Counted from the first letter of the stretch, positions 24,251 through 33,729 are shown. The stretch: 64,000 nucleotides of DNA from Acidimicrobiales bacterium (GCA_041394245.1 JAWKIR010000002.1:372001-436000); one strand, 5' to 3'. Made by a program: numbers and translations. Notes: a model not told the origin generated them from the sequence alone.

Positions 24251-25612
24251 ATGCCAACTCGAATCGTGATCATCGGCGGCGGTCCTGCCGGAAACTCGTG
24301 CGCCACCACGGCGGCTCGTCTGGGGGCCGACGTGACCCTCATCGAGCGTGACGTGATCGGCGGTGCCGCCCACCTCAACGACTGCATTCCCTCGAAGGCG
24401 ATGATCGCAACGGGCAATGCCCGACAGTTCGTGCGCCGCGCCGGGCGGATGGGGCTCGGCGAGGTCGGCTCAGAGGTCGATCTCGAGCATCTCGCCCTGC
24501 GTCTGCGCACGATCGAGGGACGCCTCGAGTCGCAGGTCCGCTCCCTGCTGGCCAGCCAACACGTCAACCTGATCCACGGCTCCGGCACGATCATCGACGA
24601 ACACACGGTCCGTTCGGTCTCCGACCAGGGCACCTTCGATCACCAGGCCGACATCATCGTGTTGGCCACGGGTAGCCGTCCCCGCATCCCCGACTGGGCG
24701 CCCATCGACGGTGACCGGATCATGACCACGCGCGACGCGTATCCGCCGAAGTCGCTCCCGAGCCATGCCATCGTGATCGGTTCGGGTGTCACGGGTGTGG
24801 AATTCGTCCACCTGTTCGAGTCGATGGGGTGCGAGGTCACGCTCGTCGTGAGCCGCCAGCAGGTGCTGCCGGGCAAGGACGCCGAGGTCGCCGCGGCCCT
24901 GGAGGAGGACTTCCTGCGGCGTGGTGTGCGCCTCTTCAAGGGTGCTCGGGCAATCGGGATCGATCGCGACGGCGACGACGTGATCGTCAACTGCGACGAT
25001 GGGCGGATCGCCCGGGGCTCCCACGTGCTCCTCGCGATCGGTTCGATTCCCAACAGCGAAGAACTCGGCCTCGCCAACGCCGGTGTCGAAGTCGACGGCG
25101 GCTACGTCCCGGTCGACATGAACCTGGTGTCGAACGTTCCCCACATCTACGCCGCCGGCGACCTGTCGGGTCGACTGCCACTGTCGTCGGTCGCCTCCAT
25201 GCAGGGCCGCAAGATCGCCGAACACGCCATGGGTGCCCTACACCCGGAGCGGAGCCGGCTCATCGACTACGACAAGGCGGCATCGGCGATCTTCACGGAG
25301 CCCGAAATCGCCGATGTCGGGCTGGCAGAGGCCGATGCATTCTCCGAGGGTCGCAAGGTGCGCGTGACGAAGGTTCCCTTCGCGTCGGCTGCGAAGGCCC
25401 TCATCAACGACGACTCGCGCGGCTTCGTCAAGATCGTGTCCGACCCTGCGACGGGTGTGGTCCTCGGTGGATCGATCGTGGGCCGCCATGCCGCCGAGCT
25501 GATCTCGGTGCTCGCTGTCGCAGTGACCAACGGCCTCACGGTGAGCGACATCCACGAGAGCCTGCTCGTGCACCCGACTCTGGCCGAAGCCCTCAGCGAA
25601 GCGGCGGAATGA
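24251..25612 (+). CDS. lpdA: LpdA-like NAD(P)H-dependent flavoprotein (class I disulfide oxidoreductase fold)
   Basis: A 453-residue FAD enzyme. The N-terminal FAD site is IVIIGGGPAGNSCATTAARLGADVTLIE; the NAD(P) site is HAIVIGSGVTGVEFVHLFESMG near residue 175; IYAAGDLSGRLPLSSVA is the second FAD motif; the C-terminal dimer domain ends with HPTLAEALSEA. Where lipoamide dehydrogenases have GGTCLNxGCIPSK, this protein has GGAAHLNDCIPSK, so the first redox cysteine is Ala and no active disulfide can form. Mycobacterium tuberculosis LpdA (Rv3303c) also lacks a full pair and reduces quinones, so a quinone-reductase role is more likely than lipoamide dehydrogenase. It is a single gene, convergent with the carboxylase beta gene. 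Confidence 0.5.
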   Translation: MPTRIVIIGGGPAGNSCATTAARLGADVTLIERDVIGGAAHLNDCIPSKAMIATGNARQFVRRAGRMGLGEVGSEVDLEHLALRLRTIEGRLESQVRSLLASQHVNLIHGSGTIIDEHTVRSVSDQGTFDHQADIIVLATGSRPRIPDWAPIDGDRIMTTRDAYPPKSLPSHAIVIGSGVTGVEFVHLFESMGCEVTLVVSRQQVLPGKDAEVAAALEEDFLRRGVRLFKGARAIGIDRDGDDVIVNCDDGRIARGSHVLLAIGSIPNSEELGLANAGVEVDGGYVPVDMNLVSNVPHIYAAGDLSGRLPLSSVASMQGRKIAEHAMGALHPERSRLIDYDKAASAIFTEPEIADVGLAEADAFSEGRKVRVTKVPFASAAKALINDDSRGFVKIVSDPATGVVLGGSIVGRHAAELISVLAVAVTNGLTVSDIHESLLVHPTLAEALSEAAE

Positions 25613-25632
25613 CCCTCGTAGCAGGTGTAGCG

Positions 25633-25645
25633 GGTGTCTGACACC
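25633..25645. repeat. GGTGTC-T-GACACC palindrome between converging genes
   Basis: A perfect six-base inverted repeat with a one-base centre in the 50-base gap between two converging genes. An outer GTGTAG/CTACAC pair (25625-25630 and 25663-25668) could extend it. The core GGGTGTCTGAC also occurs in the GT4 repeat palindromes. Confidence 0.55.
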
Positions 25646-25662
25646 GGTGCGGCGGGTGGTTC

Positions 25663-27195
25663 CTACACGGGGGGGACGCCGTGGCGTCGACGGCTGAAGG
25701 TGCGGTCCTTCGATGCGGCGAGTGAGAGGCGGGCGATGAGTTCGCTGCGCAGGTCCTCGGGTTCGACGATGTCGTCGATGACCAGGTCGGATGCGAGCCG
25801 GAGCAGGTCCACGTCCTCGTTGAACTCGTCGCGGCGCTCGGCGATGAACGCCGCTCGTTCCGCCTCGTCGTCGATCGCCGCGATCTGATTCGCGAACACG
25901 GCGTTGACGGCGGCTTCGGCCCCCATCACGGCGATCTCGGCCGAAGGCAGGGCGATGCAGGCGTCGGGACCGAACGCGGGCCCGCACATCGCATAGAGGC
26001 CGGCGCCGTAGGCCTTGCGCAGGATCACACTCACCGTCGGGACCGTCGCTTCCGACACAGCGGTGATCATCTTGGCGCCGTGGCGGATGATGCCCTGGCG
26101 CTCGACCTCCGTACCGATCATGAATCCGGGCACGTCGGCGAGATAGATCAGCGGCACGTTGTAGGCATCGCACATCCAGATGAAGCGGGCCGCCTTGTCG
26201 GCCGAGTCGACGAACAGCACGCCGCCGTTGGCGGCCGGATTGTTCGCCACGATGCCGACGGTGTTGCCGCCGAGCCGGGCCAACCCGATGACGAGCTCCG
26301 GAGCGAAGAGGGGCTTGATCTCGAAGAAGGTGTCGGTGTCGACGATGGCGTCGATCACCGTGCGGACGTCGTAGCCCGCCTTGCCGTCGACGGGCAGGAG
26401 GTCGGCGGTGAACGGCCGGAGTGGGCCGGTCGACCGGGTCGGGGGCGGGGGCTCCTCCCAGGAGGTCGGGAGATACGAGAAGAACGCACGGGCGGACTCG
26501 ATCGCGTCGGCATCGTCGACACACAGGTTGTCGCCGCAACCGGAGACGGTGGCGTGCATGCGGGCACCGCCCATCTCTTCGAGCGTGACGTGCTCGTTGA
26601 TGACCTCTTCGGCCATGCGTGGAGAACCCAGGTACATCGAGGCGTTCTTCTCGACCATGAACACGACATCGCAGAACGACGGGATGTAGGCGCCGCCGGC
26701 GGCCGACGGACCGAACAGGCAGCAGATCTGCGGTACCCGCCCCGACAGGGCAACCTGGTTGTGGAAGATACGACCCGCGCCGCGACGGCCGGGGAAGAGC
26801 TGCACCTGATCGGTGATCCGGGCGCCGGCCGAATCGACGAACCAGAAGATCGGGAGATCGGATGTCAACGCCTTCTCGGTGAGGCGGACGATCTTCTCGA
26901 CGGTGCGGGCGCCCCACGACCCGGCCTTGACGGTGGGGTCGTTGGCCATGACCAGCGCCGGTCGGCCGTCGACCAGACCCTGGCCGGTGACGACGCCGTC
27001 GGCGGGGAGTCCGTCGGCGAGGGCGTTGGCGAGACGACCGTCCTCCACGAAGGTCCCGGGATCGAACAGCAGCTCGATGCGGGCCCGGACGTGGAGCTTG
27101 TCGTCACGCGCGAGGCGGGCCGCGGCGCGGTCGTCGACGGTGGTGGTCGCGTCGCGCGCGGCGTCGAGGCGAGCGCGGATGGATTCGTCAGGCAC
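25663..27195 (-). CDS. Acyl-CoA (propionyl/acetyl-type) carboxylase, carboxyltransferase beta subunit
   Basis: A 510-residue crotonase-fold enzyme that transfers CO2 from carboxybiotin to an acyl-CoA. The N-terminal half includes DKLHVRARIELLFDPGTF, FWFVDSAGARI and GPSAAGGAYIPSF (oxyanion hole), and the C-terminal half has PAANGGVLFVDSADKAARFI, then VPLIYLADVPGFMIGTEVE and RKAYGAGLYAMCGPAFGPD. This arrangement is that of the decameric AccD/PccB/MccB class. A GTG at 27195 is preferred over the TTG 18 bases upstream. It follows the alpha subunit gene with a 34-base gap, so they are co-transcribed. Which acyl-CoA is used (acetyl, propionyl or methylcrotonyl) is not decided here. Confidence 0.5.
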   Translation of the reverse strand: MPDESIRARLDAARDATTTVDDRAAARLARDDKLHVRARIELLFDPGTFVEDGRLANALADGLPADGVVTGQGLVDGRPALVMANDPTVKAGSWGARTVEKIVRLTEKALTSDLPIFWFVDSAGARITDQVQLFPGRRGAGRIFHNQVALSGRVPQICCLFGPSAAGGAYIPSFCDVVFMVEKNASMYLGSPRMAEEVINEHVTLEEMGGARMHATVSGCGDNLCVDDADAIESARAFFSYLPTSWEEPPPPTRSTGPLRPFTADLLPVDGKAGYDVRTVIDAIVDTDTFFEIKPLFAPELVIGLARLGGNTVGIVANNPAANGGVLFVDSADKAARFIWMCDAYNVPLIYLADVPGFMIGTEVERQGIIRHGAKMITAVSEATVPTVSVILRKAYGAGLYAMCGPAFGPDACIALPSAEIAVMGAEAAVNAVFANQIAAIDDEAERAAFIAERRDEFNEDVDLLRLASDLVIDDIVEPEDLRSELIARLSLAASKDRTFSRRRHGVPPV

Positions 27196-27229
27196 GGGCC
27201 AAGTCTGGCCCAAGCGGGCGGGGTTCGGG

Positions 27230-28984
27230 TTACTCGATGACGGCGACGATGTCGCCGCCGCCCACGGAGTCGCCCACGGCGACCCGGATCTCCTTGATGG
27301 TGCCGGCTTTCTCGGCGCCGACGTTGTTCTCCATCTTCATGGCTTCGAGCACGACGATCGGATCGCCGACCGCCACCTCGTCGCCGACTTCGACGACGAT
27401 CTTGACGATGGTGCCCTGCATCGGCACGGCGACCTCGCCCGATCCGGCGCCGCCGCCACCGCCGCCTCCACCCCCGGAGCGGCGGGCACGCGGTGCGCCT
27501 CCGCCACCGGCGGCCGGTGCGGATTCGGGGACCCACATCGAGACGGAGAAGCGCTTGCCGTTGACCTCGACATCGAGGTCCCGCTTGACCTTGGGCGCGT
27601 CGTCGGCGTCGGCGGACGCAGCCGGGGTCGCACCCACGCCGGAGAGATCCAGGACCTCTTCGACCCACTTGGTCGAGTGCTCGTTGGCGACGAAGTCGGG
27701 ATGCTCGAGGATGGCGACATCGGCCGGGATCGTGGTCGCCACGCCCTCGACAACGAGCTCGCGCAGGGCCCGCAGCGCCCGGTTGATCGCGACGTCGCGG
27801 TCTCGGCCCCACACGATGAGCTTGCCGATGAGGTTGTCGTAGAACTGGCTGATCTCGTCACCCGACTCGTAGCCGGTGTCGAAGCGGGTCCCGAAGCCGT
27901 CGGGTGTCTTCAGCGTGGTGATCGGGCCGGGGGAGGGAAGGAAGGCGCCGCCGGCAGGATCCTCGGCGTTGATGCGGATCTCGATCGCGTGGCCGCGGAC
28001 CTCGATGTCGTCCTGGGTGAACGGCAGCGGCTCGCCCGAGGCGATGCGCAGCTGCTGCTCGACGAGGTCGACGCCGGTGATCATCTCGCTGGCCGGATGC
28101 TCGACCTGGAGGCGGGTGTTCATCTCGAGATAGTGGAAGCCGCCATCCTCGTAGAGGAACTCGACGGTGCCGGCGTTGACATAGTCGCAGCCCTTCGCGA
28201 CGGCCACGGCTGCCTCACCCATCGCCGCGATGATGTCGTCGGGGATGCCCGCCGCCGGTGCCTCCTCGATGAGCTTCTGGTGGCGCCGCTGCGCCGAACA
28301 GTCGCGGGTGCCGAGATACACGCAGTTGCCGTGGCTGTCGGCGAGGATCTGCACCTCGACGTGGCGGGGCTTGGTGAGGTAGCGCTCCATGTAGCACTCG
28401 TCGCGCCCGAAGTAGGAGAGCGCCTCGCGCCGAGCCGAGTCGAGCTGGTCGGCGGCCTCTTCGGCGTTGCGGACGACCTTCATTCCCCGTCCGCCGCCGC
28501 CGTAGGCCGCCTTGATCGCGACGGGCCAGCCGTGCTCCTCGCCGAACGCGATGACCGTGGCCGCGTCGGTGAGGATGTCGGTCGAGCCGGGGACCCCGTG
28601 CACGCCGACCTTCTCGGCCGCTTCGCGAGCGGAGATCTTGTCGCCCATCACCTCGATGGCCTCGGGCCGTGGACCGATGAAGGTCACGCCCCGGTCGGTG
28701 ATGGCCCGGGCGAAGTCGGCGTTCTCCGAGAAGAACCCGTAGCCCGGGTGCACCGCGTCGGCACCGCTCTTCTCGATGGCGTCGAGAATGGCCTCGGTGT
28801 CGAGATACGACTCGGCGGCGGTCTGGCCGCCGAGTGCGTAGGCCTCGTCGGCGAGGCGCACGTGGAGCGCCTCGCGGTCGAGTTCGGAGTACACGGCAAC
28901 GGTGGCGACGCCGAGTTCGCGGCAGGCGCGAATGACTCGGACGGCGATCTCACCGCGGTTGGCGATCAATACCTTGTTGAACAC
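27230..28984 (-). CDS. Acyl-CoA carboxylase alpha subunit: biotin carboxylase plus biotin carrier domain
   Basis: A 584-residue protein. The biotin carboxylase part starts with MFNKVLIANRGEIAVRVIRA and has the ATP-grasp glycine loop AAYGGGGRGMKVV, then YLEMNTRLQVEHPASEMITG; the carrier part at the C-terminus has the biotinylation site VLEAMKMENN near residue 545. A flexible linker of Gly/Ser/Ala (about 485-510, ten consecutive Gly-rich positions) joins them. It lets the biotin swing to the beta subunit encoded just downstream. The start is GTG, 18 bases from the divergent biotin ligase ATG. In actinobacteria such pairs feed fatty-acid synthesis or propionate/branched-chain breakdown; which applies here is unknown. 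Confidence 0.5.
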   Translation of the reverse strand: MFNKVLIANRGEIAVRVIRACRELGVATVAVYSELDREALHVRLADEAYALGGQTAAESYLDTEAILDAIEKSGADAVHPGYGFFSENADFARAITDRGVTFIGPRPEAIEVMGDKISAREAAEKVGVHGVPGSTDILTDAATVIAFGEEHGWPVAIKAAYGGGGRGMKVVRNAEEAADQLDSARREALSYFGRDECYMERYLTKPRHVEVQILADSHGNCVYLGTRDCSAQRRHQKLIEEAPAAGIPDDIIAAMGEAAVAVAKGCDYVNAGTVEFLYEDGGFHYLEMNTRLQVEHPASEMITGVDLVEQQLRIASGEPLPFTQDDIEVRGHAIEIRINAEDPAGGAFLPSPGPITTLKTPDGFGTRFDTGYESGDEISQFYDNLIGKLIVWGRDRDVAINRALRALRELVVEGVATTIPADVAILEHPDFVANEHSTKWVEEVLDLSGVGATPAASADADDAPKVKRDLDVEVNGKRFSVSMWVPESAPAAGGGGAPRARRSGGGGGGGGGAGSGEVAVPMQGTIVKIVVEVGDEVAVGDPIVVLEAMKMENNVGAEKAGTIKEIRVAVGDSVGGGDIVAVIE

Positions 28985-29002
28985 GTGCTAATGGTTAGTC
29001 GA

Positions 29003-29785
29003 ATGGACCCCTCTGATGCGACATCTGCCGACGGCTTTCTGCCGCTGAGTTCCGCGACCGCGAAGGCGGTCGGCCCCGGGCCGCTGCGACATGTCGCCTC
29101 GACCGGGTCGACCAACACCGATCTGGCCGACGAGGCACGCGCCGGCGACTCGTCCGGCACGGTGCTCGTGACAGATCACCAGACCGCCGGGCGGGGCCGC
29201 CTCGACCGGGTCTGGGAGGACGTCCCCGGCGACGCGCTCCTCGTGAGCTTCCGCATCCCGACCCCGGCCACGGGGGCCGGTGGCGTGGTGCGGGCGCTCG
29301 GCGCCGCGGCCCGGGCCGCCGTCGACGGACTCTGTCGTGACCGCGTGTTGGCCAAGTGGCCGAACGATCTCGTGGTGGTCGACGGAGCCGCGCCGGGAAA
29401 GCTCGCCGGCCTGCTGGCCGAGTTCGTCGGGGGCGACACCCCCTGCGTCGTGGTCGGCATCGGGATCAACATCCGCCCGGTGGCCGATCTGCCGGGGGCG
29501 ACGTCGATGGTCGAGTGTGGGGGGCCCGACGACCGTGATCGGGTGCTGGCGGCGCTGCTGGAGGAGCTCGGACCCCGGCTCGCCGACGGTTCGGGTGTGC
29601 TCGACGATCTCCGCACGCATTCGGCCACGATCGGTTCCCGGGTGCGGGTCGAGATGCCCGACGGGATCGAGCTGCGGGGCGATGCCGTCGACCTGACCGC
29701 CGACGGCGAACTGGTCGTACAGAGCGACGACGGGGTCGACCATGTGGTGTCGACGGGCGACGTGGTGCATCTCCGGAGTGCGTGA
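29003..29785 (+). CDS. birA: Biotin--[acetyl-CoA-carboxylase] ligase
   Basis: A 260-residue enzyme that activates biotin with ATP and attaches it to the carrier lysine of the carboxylase. TGSTNTDLADEARAG binds substrate, TDHQTAGRGRLDRVWED is a form of the GRGRxGRxW adenylate loop (here with Asp in the second Gly position), and AKWPNDLVV and KLAGLLAEF complete the active site. There is no N-terminal helix-turn-helix domain, so it is a ligase only, not a repressor. Two in-frame ATG codons exist (28991 and 29003); the second is chosen because homology begins after it. It is divergent from the carboxylase alpha subunit, its presumed substrate. Confidence 0.5.
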   Translation: MDPSDATSADGFLPLSSATAKAVGPGPLRHVASTGSTNTDLADEARAGDSSGTVLVTDHQTAGRGRLDRVWEDVPGDALLVSFRIPTPATGAGGVVRALGAAARAAVDGLCRDRVLAKWPNDLVVVDGAAPGKLAGLLAEFVGGDTPCVVVGIGINIRPVADLPGATSMVECGGPDDRDRVLAALLEELGPRLADGSGVLDDLRTHSATIGSRVRVEMPDGIELRGDAVDLTADGELVVQSDDGVDHVVSTGDVVHLRSA

Positions 29786-29813
29786 CCGCCCTCGAAACGG
29801 GCGAATGCTCCAC

Positions 29814-29819
29814 TAACCT
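29814..29819 (+). promoter_or_regulatory. Putative -10 box (TAACCT) for the LCP gene
   Basis: TAACCT ends 7 bases before the ATG at 29827. This supports 29827 as the start in preference to the GTG at 29782 that overlaps the birA stop. Confidence 0.45.
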
Positions 29820-29826
29820 CCGCCCG

Positions 29827-31404
29827 ATGTCCTCGTCCGGCACCGTCGTCGTTCGGCGCACGTGGCCACAACGTCTCGTGATCCTCTGCTCCCTCGGTAT
29901 CATCGCCGCGGCCATCGGCGCGTCGTGGTTCCTCAACGACGTCTACGAGTCGTTCACCGACCTCGGACGTGTCGAGTTCGCGGCCGATGTCCTCATCACC
30001 GACACCGACCCGGGCGAGCCGGTCAACTTCCTCCTGATCGGGGAGGACAGCGCCGAGGGGCTCGACCCCGACGACCCGGCCGGTTTCGCGCGTGAGGTCG
30101 ATCCGCGTGGGTTCCAGGCCGACAGCATCACCATCTTGCGGGTGAACCCCACGACCGGACAGGCCTGGGTGCTGTCGCTCCCGCGTGATCTGCTGGTCGA
30201 TGTCCGAGGGACGGAACGCAAGATCAACTCGTTGCTCCTGGTGGAGGGGCACGAGCTCCTCGTCGAGACGATCACAGCGAACTTCGGGATCACGATCAAC
30301 CACTTCATGTCGCTCGACTTCCTCGGTTTCCGCGAGGTCGTCGACGAACTCGGCGGCATCCCGGTGTGGTTCGCGCATCCGGCCCGCGACTACAAGCCGT
30401 CGACCGGCGAGAACCCGAGTGGTCTCAACATCACGACGGCCGGGTGCCATGTGCTCGACGGCGAGCAGTCGCTGCAGTACGTGCGCTCACGCTTCTACCA
30501 GGAGCTGATCGACGGAGACTGGACGACCGTGGGCAACTCCGATTTCGGTCGCGTCGAACGCCAGCAGGATTTCCTGGTGCTCGCGCTGGAACGGGCCATC
30601 GACCGGGGCGCGCGCAATCCGACCCAGCTCGCGTCGCTCATCGCCGCAGGCGCGTCGAGCCTCGTGCTCGATGCCGAACTCACCGTCGCCGAGCTGATCG
30701 ACGTCGGCGAGGCGTTCAGCAACTTCAATCCCGAGAACCTCGACCGCTACAGCATCGAGGTCAGCACGATCTTCGACGGGTCCACCTATGTCGGTGAGCG
30801 GGCGATCGAGGGGCGCAACGACGAGATCTTCGCGATCTTCAGGGGCGACGCCGACCTGCGTAGTGCGAGCGACGTCGCCTTCGAGCTCTACGGAACCGAT
30901 CAGTCCGAGACCGAGCGCATCGCGGTCGAGCTCGGCGCCCAGGGCTTCACGATCGGACGTACGTTCACGGTCGACCGGGCCGAGACCGGCAACGTGGTCG
31001 TGTATCCGACGGGGGAGCGGGCAGCGGCCGAGACGGTCGCCCGCTACCTGCTGCCGATTCCGCGTCTGGTGGAAGACCCGGGCGCTGCGGGCCTGTCGGT
31101 CGTCCTCGGCACCGAACACGAGCAGGTGCTGATCTTCTATCCCCATGACGTGCCGACCATGCGCGCCGCGGTCGCCGCGCAGGGCGACGGTCCGGTGCCG
31201 TCGCTCGACGGCGCGACCGAGATCGGCACCACGAGCACGTCGGGCACCCTCCCGACCACGACGAGCGCTCCCGAGTCGACCACCACGACGAGCACCCCCG
31301 AGTCGACCACCACGACGACCACCATCCCCACCGACGAGCCGGCCGCACCCACGACGACCGGCGGGATCATCGGCCGACCGCCCGAAGGCCAGTCCTGCAG
31401 CTAG
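29827..31404 (+). CDS. LytR-CpsA-Psr (LCP) family glycan-to-peptidoglycan ligase
   Basis: A 525-residue membrane-anchored protein. After a basic start, one membrane segment (about 10-35) leads to the extracellular LCP domain, with the conserved DSITILRVNPTTGQAWVLSLPRDL, then RKINSLLLVEG and GIPVWFAHPARD, GCHVLDGEQSLQYVRSR; the Arg and Asp residues in these motifs bind the pyrophosphate of the lipid-linked glycan. A LytR C-terminal domain follows (about 360-455), then a Thr/Ser/Pro-rich tail likely to cross or stick in the wall. LCP enzymes attach teichoic acid, arabinogalactan or capsule to peptidoglycan; here the surface glycan made by this locus is the likely substrate. The Mycobacterium Rv3267 protein sits in a similar neighbourhood. 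Confidence 0.5.
   Translation: MSSSGTVVVRRTWPQRLVILCSLGIIAAAIGASWFLNDVYESFTDLGRVEFAADVLITDTDPGEPVNFLLIGEDSAEGLDPDDPAGFAREVDPRGFQADSITILRVNPTTGQAWVLSLPRDLLVDVRGTERKINSLLLVEGHELLVETITANFGITINHFMSLDFLGFREVVDELGGIPVWFAHPARDYKPSTGENPSGLNITTAGCHVLDGEQSLQYVRSRFYQELIDGDWTTVGNSDFGRVERQQDFLVLALERAIDRGARNPTQLASLIAAGASSLVLDAELTVAELIDVGEAFSNFNPENLDRYSIEVSTIFDGSTYVGERAIEGRNDEIFAIFRGDADLRSASDVAFELYGTDQSETERIAVELGAQGFTIGRTFTVDRAETGNVVVYPTGERAAAETVARYLLPIPRLVEDPGAAGLSVVLGTEHEQVLIFYPHDVPTMRAAVAAQGDGPVPSLDGATEIGTTSTSGTLPTTTSAPESTTTTSTPESTTTTTTIPTDEPAAPTTTGGIIGRPPEGQSCS
31253..31330 (+). repeat. Tandem repeat encoding the Thr-rich tail of the LCP protein
   Basis: A roughly 30-base unit encoding S-x-PESTTTT is present twice in direct order, followed by more Thr codons (ACC/ACG). 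Such tails vary in length by slippage and are common wall-spanning linkers. Confidence 0.6.
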
Positions 31405-31412
31405 TCGGCTCG

Positions 31413-31418
31413 TACACT
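31413..31418 (+). promoter_or_regulatory. Putative -10 box (TACACT) upstream of ugd
   Basis: CGTACACTC occurs here and again at 61512-61520 upstream of sahH. Here the start codon is 53 bases downstream and has a good Shine-Dalgarno (AAGGAG at 31461-31466), so this would be a leadered transcript. Confidence 0.4.
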
Positions 31419-31471
31419 CACAAAGGGCCGGGATTCGGCCGATTCGAGCGGAAGAACTCGAAGGAGCGTCA

Positions 31472-32743
31472 ATGACGAGCAAGATCGCAGTAATCGGCAC
31501 CGGCTATGTCGGCCTCACGACCGGCGCGTGCTTCGCCCACCTGGGCCACGACGTGATCTGCGCCGATGTCGTCCCGGAGAAGGTCGAGCGCCTGCGCAAC
31601 GGCGATGTCCCGATCCACGAGGCGGGTCTCACCGAACTCGTCCAGGAGGGCATCGACACCGGGAGGCTCAGCTTCGTTCTCGGGGCCGAGAACGCCGTCG
31701 GCGACGCCGAGTTCATCTACCTGTGCGTTCCGACGCCGCAATCGGCCGACGGTTCCGCCGATCTGAGCTACCTCCAGTCGGCCGCAGCCGAGATCAGCGC
31801 GCACCTCCAGCCGGGCGCGATCGTGGTCAACAAGTCCACGGTGCCCGTCGGATCCACCCGGCTGGTGGAGCAGGCCATGAAGCGGGCCGACATCCCCGTC
31901 GTGTCGAATCCCGAGTTCCTTCGCGAAGGCACCGCCGTCGACGACTTCCTGAATCCCGACCGTGTGGTGATCGGGGCCGACGACCAGGCGGCAGCCGGGC
32001 GTGTGGCCGCGTTGTACCTCGGTGTGCGGGCTCCGGTGATGGTCACCGATCCCGCATCGGCCGAGACCTGCAAGTACGCGGCCAACGCCTTCCTGGCCAC
32101 GAAGCTGTCGTTCACCAACGCCATCGCCGCCGTGTGCGAAGCCGTGGGCGCCGACGTCAACGACGTGCTGCTCGGCATGGGCTACGACCACCGGATCGGT
32201 CACGAGTTCCTCCGACCCGGCCCCGGCTGGGGCGGTTCGTGCTTCCCCAAGGACAGCCGGGCGATCATCTCGATCGCCGAGGACGCGGGCTACGACTTCG
32301 CGCTGATGCGTGGCGTCGTCACCGTGAACGACGAGCAATTCGATCGGATCGTGCGCAAGGTCGGTTCGGTCACGCCGCTCGACGGCGCCCGCATCGCGCT
32401 GCTCGGACTCGCCTTCAAGGCGGGAACCGACGACACCCGTGAATCACCGGCGCTGGCCGTGGCCCGTCGACTCATCGCCGCCGGTGCCACGGTCCGCGGC
32501 TACGACCCGGCCGTGAAGGAGGTCGACATCGACGGCCTCGAAGTGGTCGACGACGCCTACGCCGCGTGCGAGAACGCGAACGCGCTCGTCATCGCGACCG
32601 AGTGGGACGACTTCAAGTGGCTCGATCTCGACAAGATCGCCGCCAGCATGGCCGAGAAGCACATCGTCGACGCGCGCAACCTGCTCGACCGTGGCGCCGT
32701 CAAGCGCCGCGGCTTCTCCTACCAGGGTGTGGGGCGCAACTGA
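31472..32743 (+). CDS. ugd: UDP-glucose 6-dehydrogenase
   Basis: A 423-residue NAD-dependent enzyme converting UDP-glucose to UDP-glucuronate in two oxidations. The N-terminal Rossmann motif is [23 protein letters not shown]; the active-site cysteine is in [12 protein letters not shown] (near residue 255); the substrate-binding [15 protein letters not shown] and the second Rossmann domain [19 protein letters not shown] are present. The ATG is set by AAGGAG five bases upstream. Its TGA overlaps the ATG of the UDP-glucuronate decarboxylase, so the two act in sequence from UDP-glucose to UDP-xylose. The family, length and motifs agree fully. Confidence 0.5.
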   Translation: MTSKIAVIGTGYVGLTTGACFAHLGHDVICADVVPEKVERLRNGDVPIHEAGLTELVQEGIDTGRLSFVLGAENAVGDAEFIYLCVPTPQSADGSADLSYLQSAAAEISAHLQPGAIVVNKSTVPVGSTRLVEQAMKRADIPVVSNPEFLREGTAVDDFLNPDRVVIGADDQAAAGRVAALYLGVRAPVMVTDPASAETCKYAANAFLATKLSFTNAIAAVCEAVGADVNDVLLGMGYDHRIGHEFLRPGPGWGGSCFPKDSRAIISIAEDAGYDFALMRGVVTVNDEQFDRIVRKVGSVTPLDGARIALLGLAFKAGTDDTRESPALAVARRLIAAGATVRGYDPAVKEVDIDGLEVVDDAYAACENANALVIATEWDDFKWLDLDKIAASMAEKHIVDARNLLDRGAVKRRGFSYQGVGRN

Positions 32744-33693
32744 TGGCGCGTGTCGTGGTGACCGGCGGTGCCGGTTTCCTCGGTTCGCATCTGTGTGACC
32801 GCCTCGCCGAGCGCGGCGATCAGGTCGTCTGCATCGACAGCCTGGTGACCGGCAACCTCGACAACATCGCTCACCTGGTCGACACGCCCGGGTTCGAGTT
32901 CATCGAGCACGACGTGTCGAACTACGTCCATGTCGACGGCGAGGTCGACGCCGTCCTGCACTTCGCGAGCCCGGCGTCACCGATCGACTACCTGGAGATG
33001 CCGATCCAGACCCTGAAGGTCGGCTCGCTCGGCACCCACAACACCCTCGGCCTGGCGAAGGCGAAGGACGCGACGTTCTTCATCGCGTCGACCTCCGAGG
33101 TCTACGGCGACCCCCACGAGCACCCGCAGCGCGAGACCTACTGGGGCAATGTCAACCCGGTCGGGCCGCGCGGTGTCTACGACGAGGCGAAGCGCTTCGC
33201 CGAGGCGATGACGATGGCCTACCACCGCTATCACGACCTCGACACCCGCATCGTGCGCATCTTCAACACATATGGGCCGAAGATGCGGACCAACGACGGG
33301 CGGGTGGTCTCGAACTTCATCGTGCAGGCCCTCAACGGCGAGAACCTCACCATCTACGGCGACGGTTCCCAGACCCGCAGCTTCTGCTACGTCGACGACG
33401 AGGTACGGGGCCTGATCGCCCTCCTCGACTCGAACGAGCACGACCCCGTCAACATCGGCAACCCGAGCGAGTTCACCGTGGCGGAGCTCGCCGAGATCGT
33501 GGTCGACGTGGTCAACTCCGCGTCCGAGGTGGAGTACCACCCGCTGCCCGTCGACGATCCGACCCAGCGCCGACCCGACATCACCCGAGCCAAGGAGCTG
33601 TTGGGCTGGGAGCCGGTGGTCGAGTTGCGCGAGGGCATCGAACGCACCGCGGCGTACTTCGCCCGCGTGCTCGCCGACACCGCGTCGGCCTAG
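32743..33693 (+). CDS. UDP-glucuronate decarboxylase (UDP-xylose synthase)
   Basis: A 316-residue short-chain dehydrogenase-like enzyme. [23 protein letters not shown] is the NAD site; [12 protein letters not shown] and [14 protein letters not shown] hold the Ser and YxxxK catalytic residues; the [11 protein letters not shown] sequence is a hallmark of UDP-xylose synthases, as is [21 protein letters not shown]. It removes CO2 from UDP-glucuronate after oxidation at C4. The ATG shares one base with the ugd stop (TGATG), so both are translated together. UDP-xylose could serve as donor for one of the GT4 or GT2 proteins here, or as precursor for other pentose sugars. Confidence 0.5.
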   Translation: MARVVVTGGAGFLGSHLCDRLAERGDQVVCIDSLVTGNLDNIAHLVDTPGFEFIEHDVSNYVHVDGEVDAVLHFASPASPIDYLEMPIQTLKVGSLGTHNTLGLAKAKDATFFIASTSEVYGDPHEHPQRETYWGNVNPVGPRGVYDEAKRFAEAMTMAYHRYHDLDTRIVRIFNTYGPKMRTNDGRVVSNFIVQALNGENLTIYGDGSQTRSFCYVDDEVRGLIALLDSNEHDPVNIGNPSEFTVAELAEIVVDVVNSASEVEYHPLPVDDPTQRRPDITRAKELLGWEPVVELREGIERTAAYFARVLADTASA

Positions 33694-33699
33694 ACGAGA

Positions 33700-33725
33700 G
33701 GGCCTGATCCGGCTCGGACGGGCCC
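33700..33725. terminator. Nested hairpin between converging genes
   Basis: GGGCC/GGCCC arms enclose a TCCG/CGGA inner stem in the 36-base gap between the UDP-xylose synthase and GDP-fucose synthase genes. It could end transcription from both sides; no T tract is present. Confidence 0.35.
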
Positions 33726-33729
33726 GGAC

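Noticed and set aside
29782..29826. LCP gene start at the GTG overlapping the birA stop
   Set aside because: Possible, but a TAACCT box lies inside this stretch 7 bases before the ATG at 29827, the pattern seen at other gene starts, and the extra 15 residues look non-conserved.
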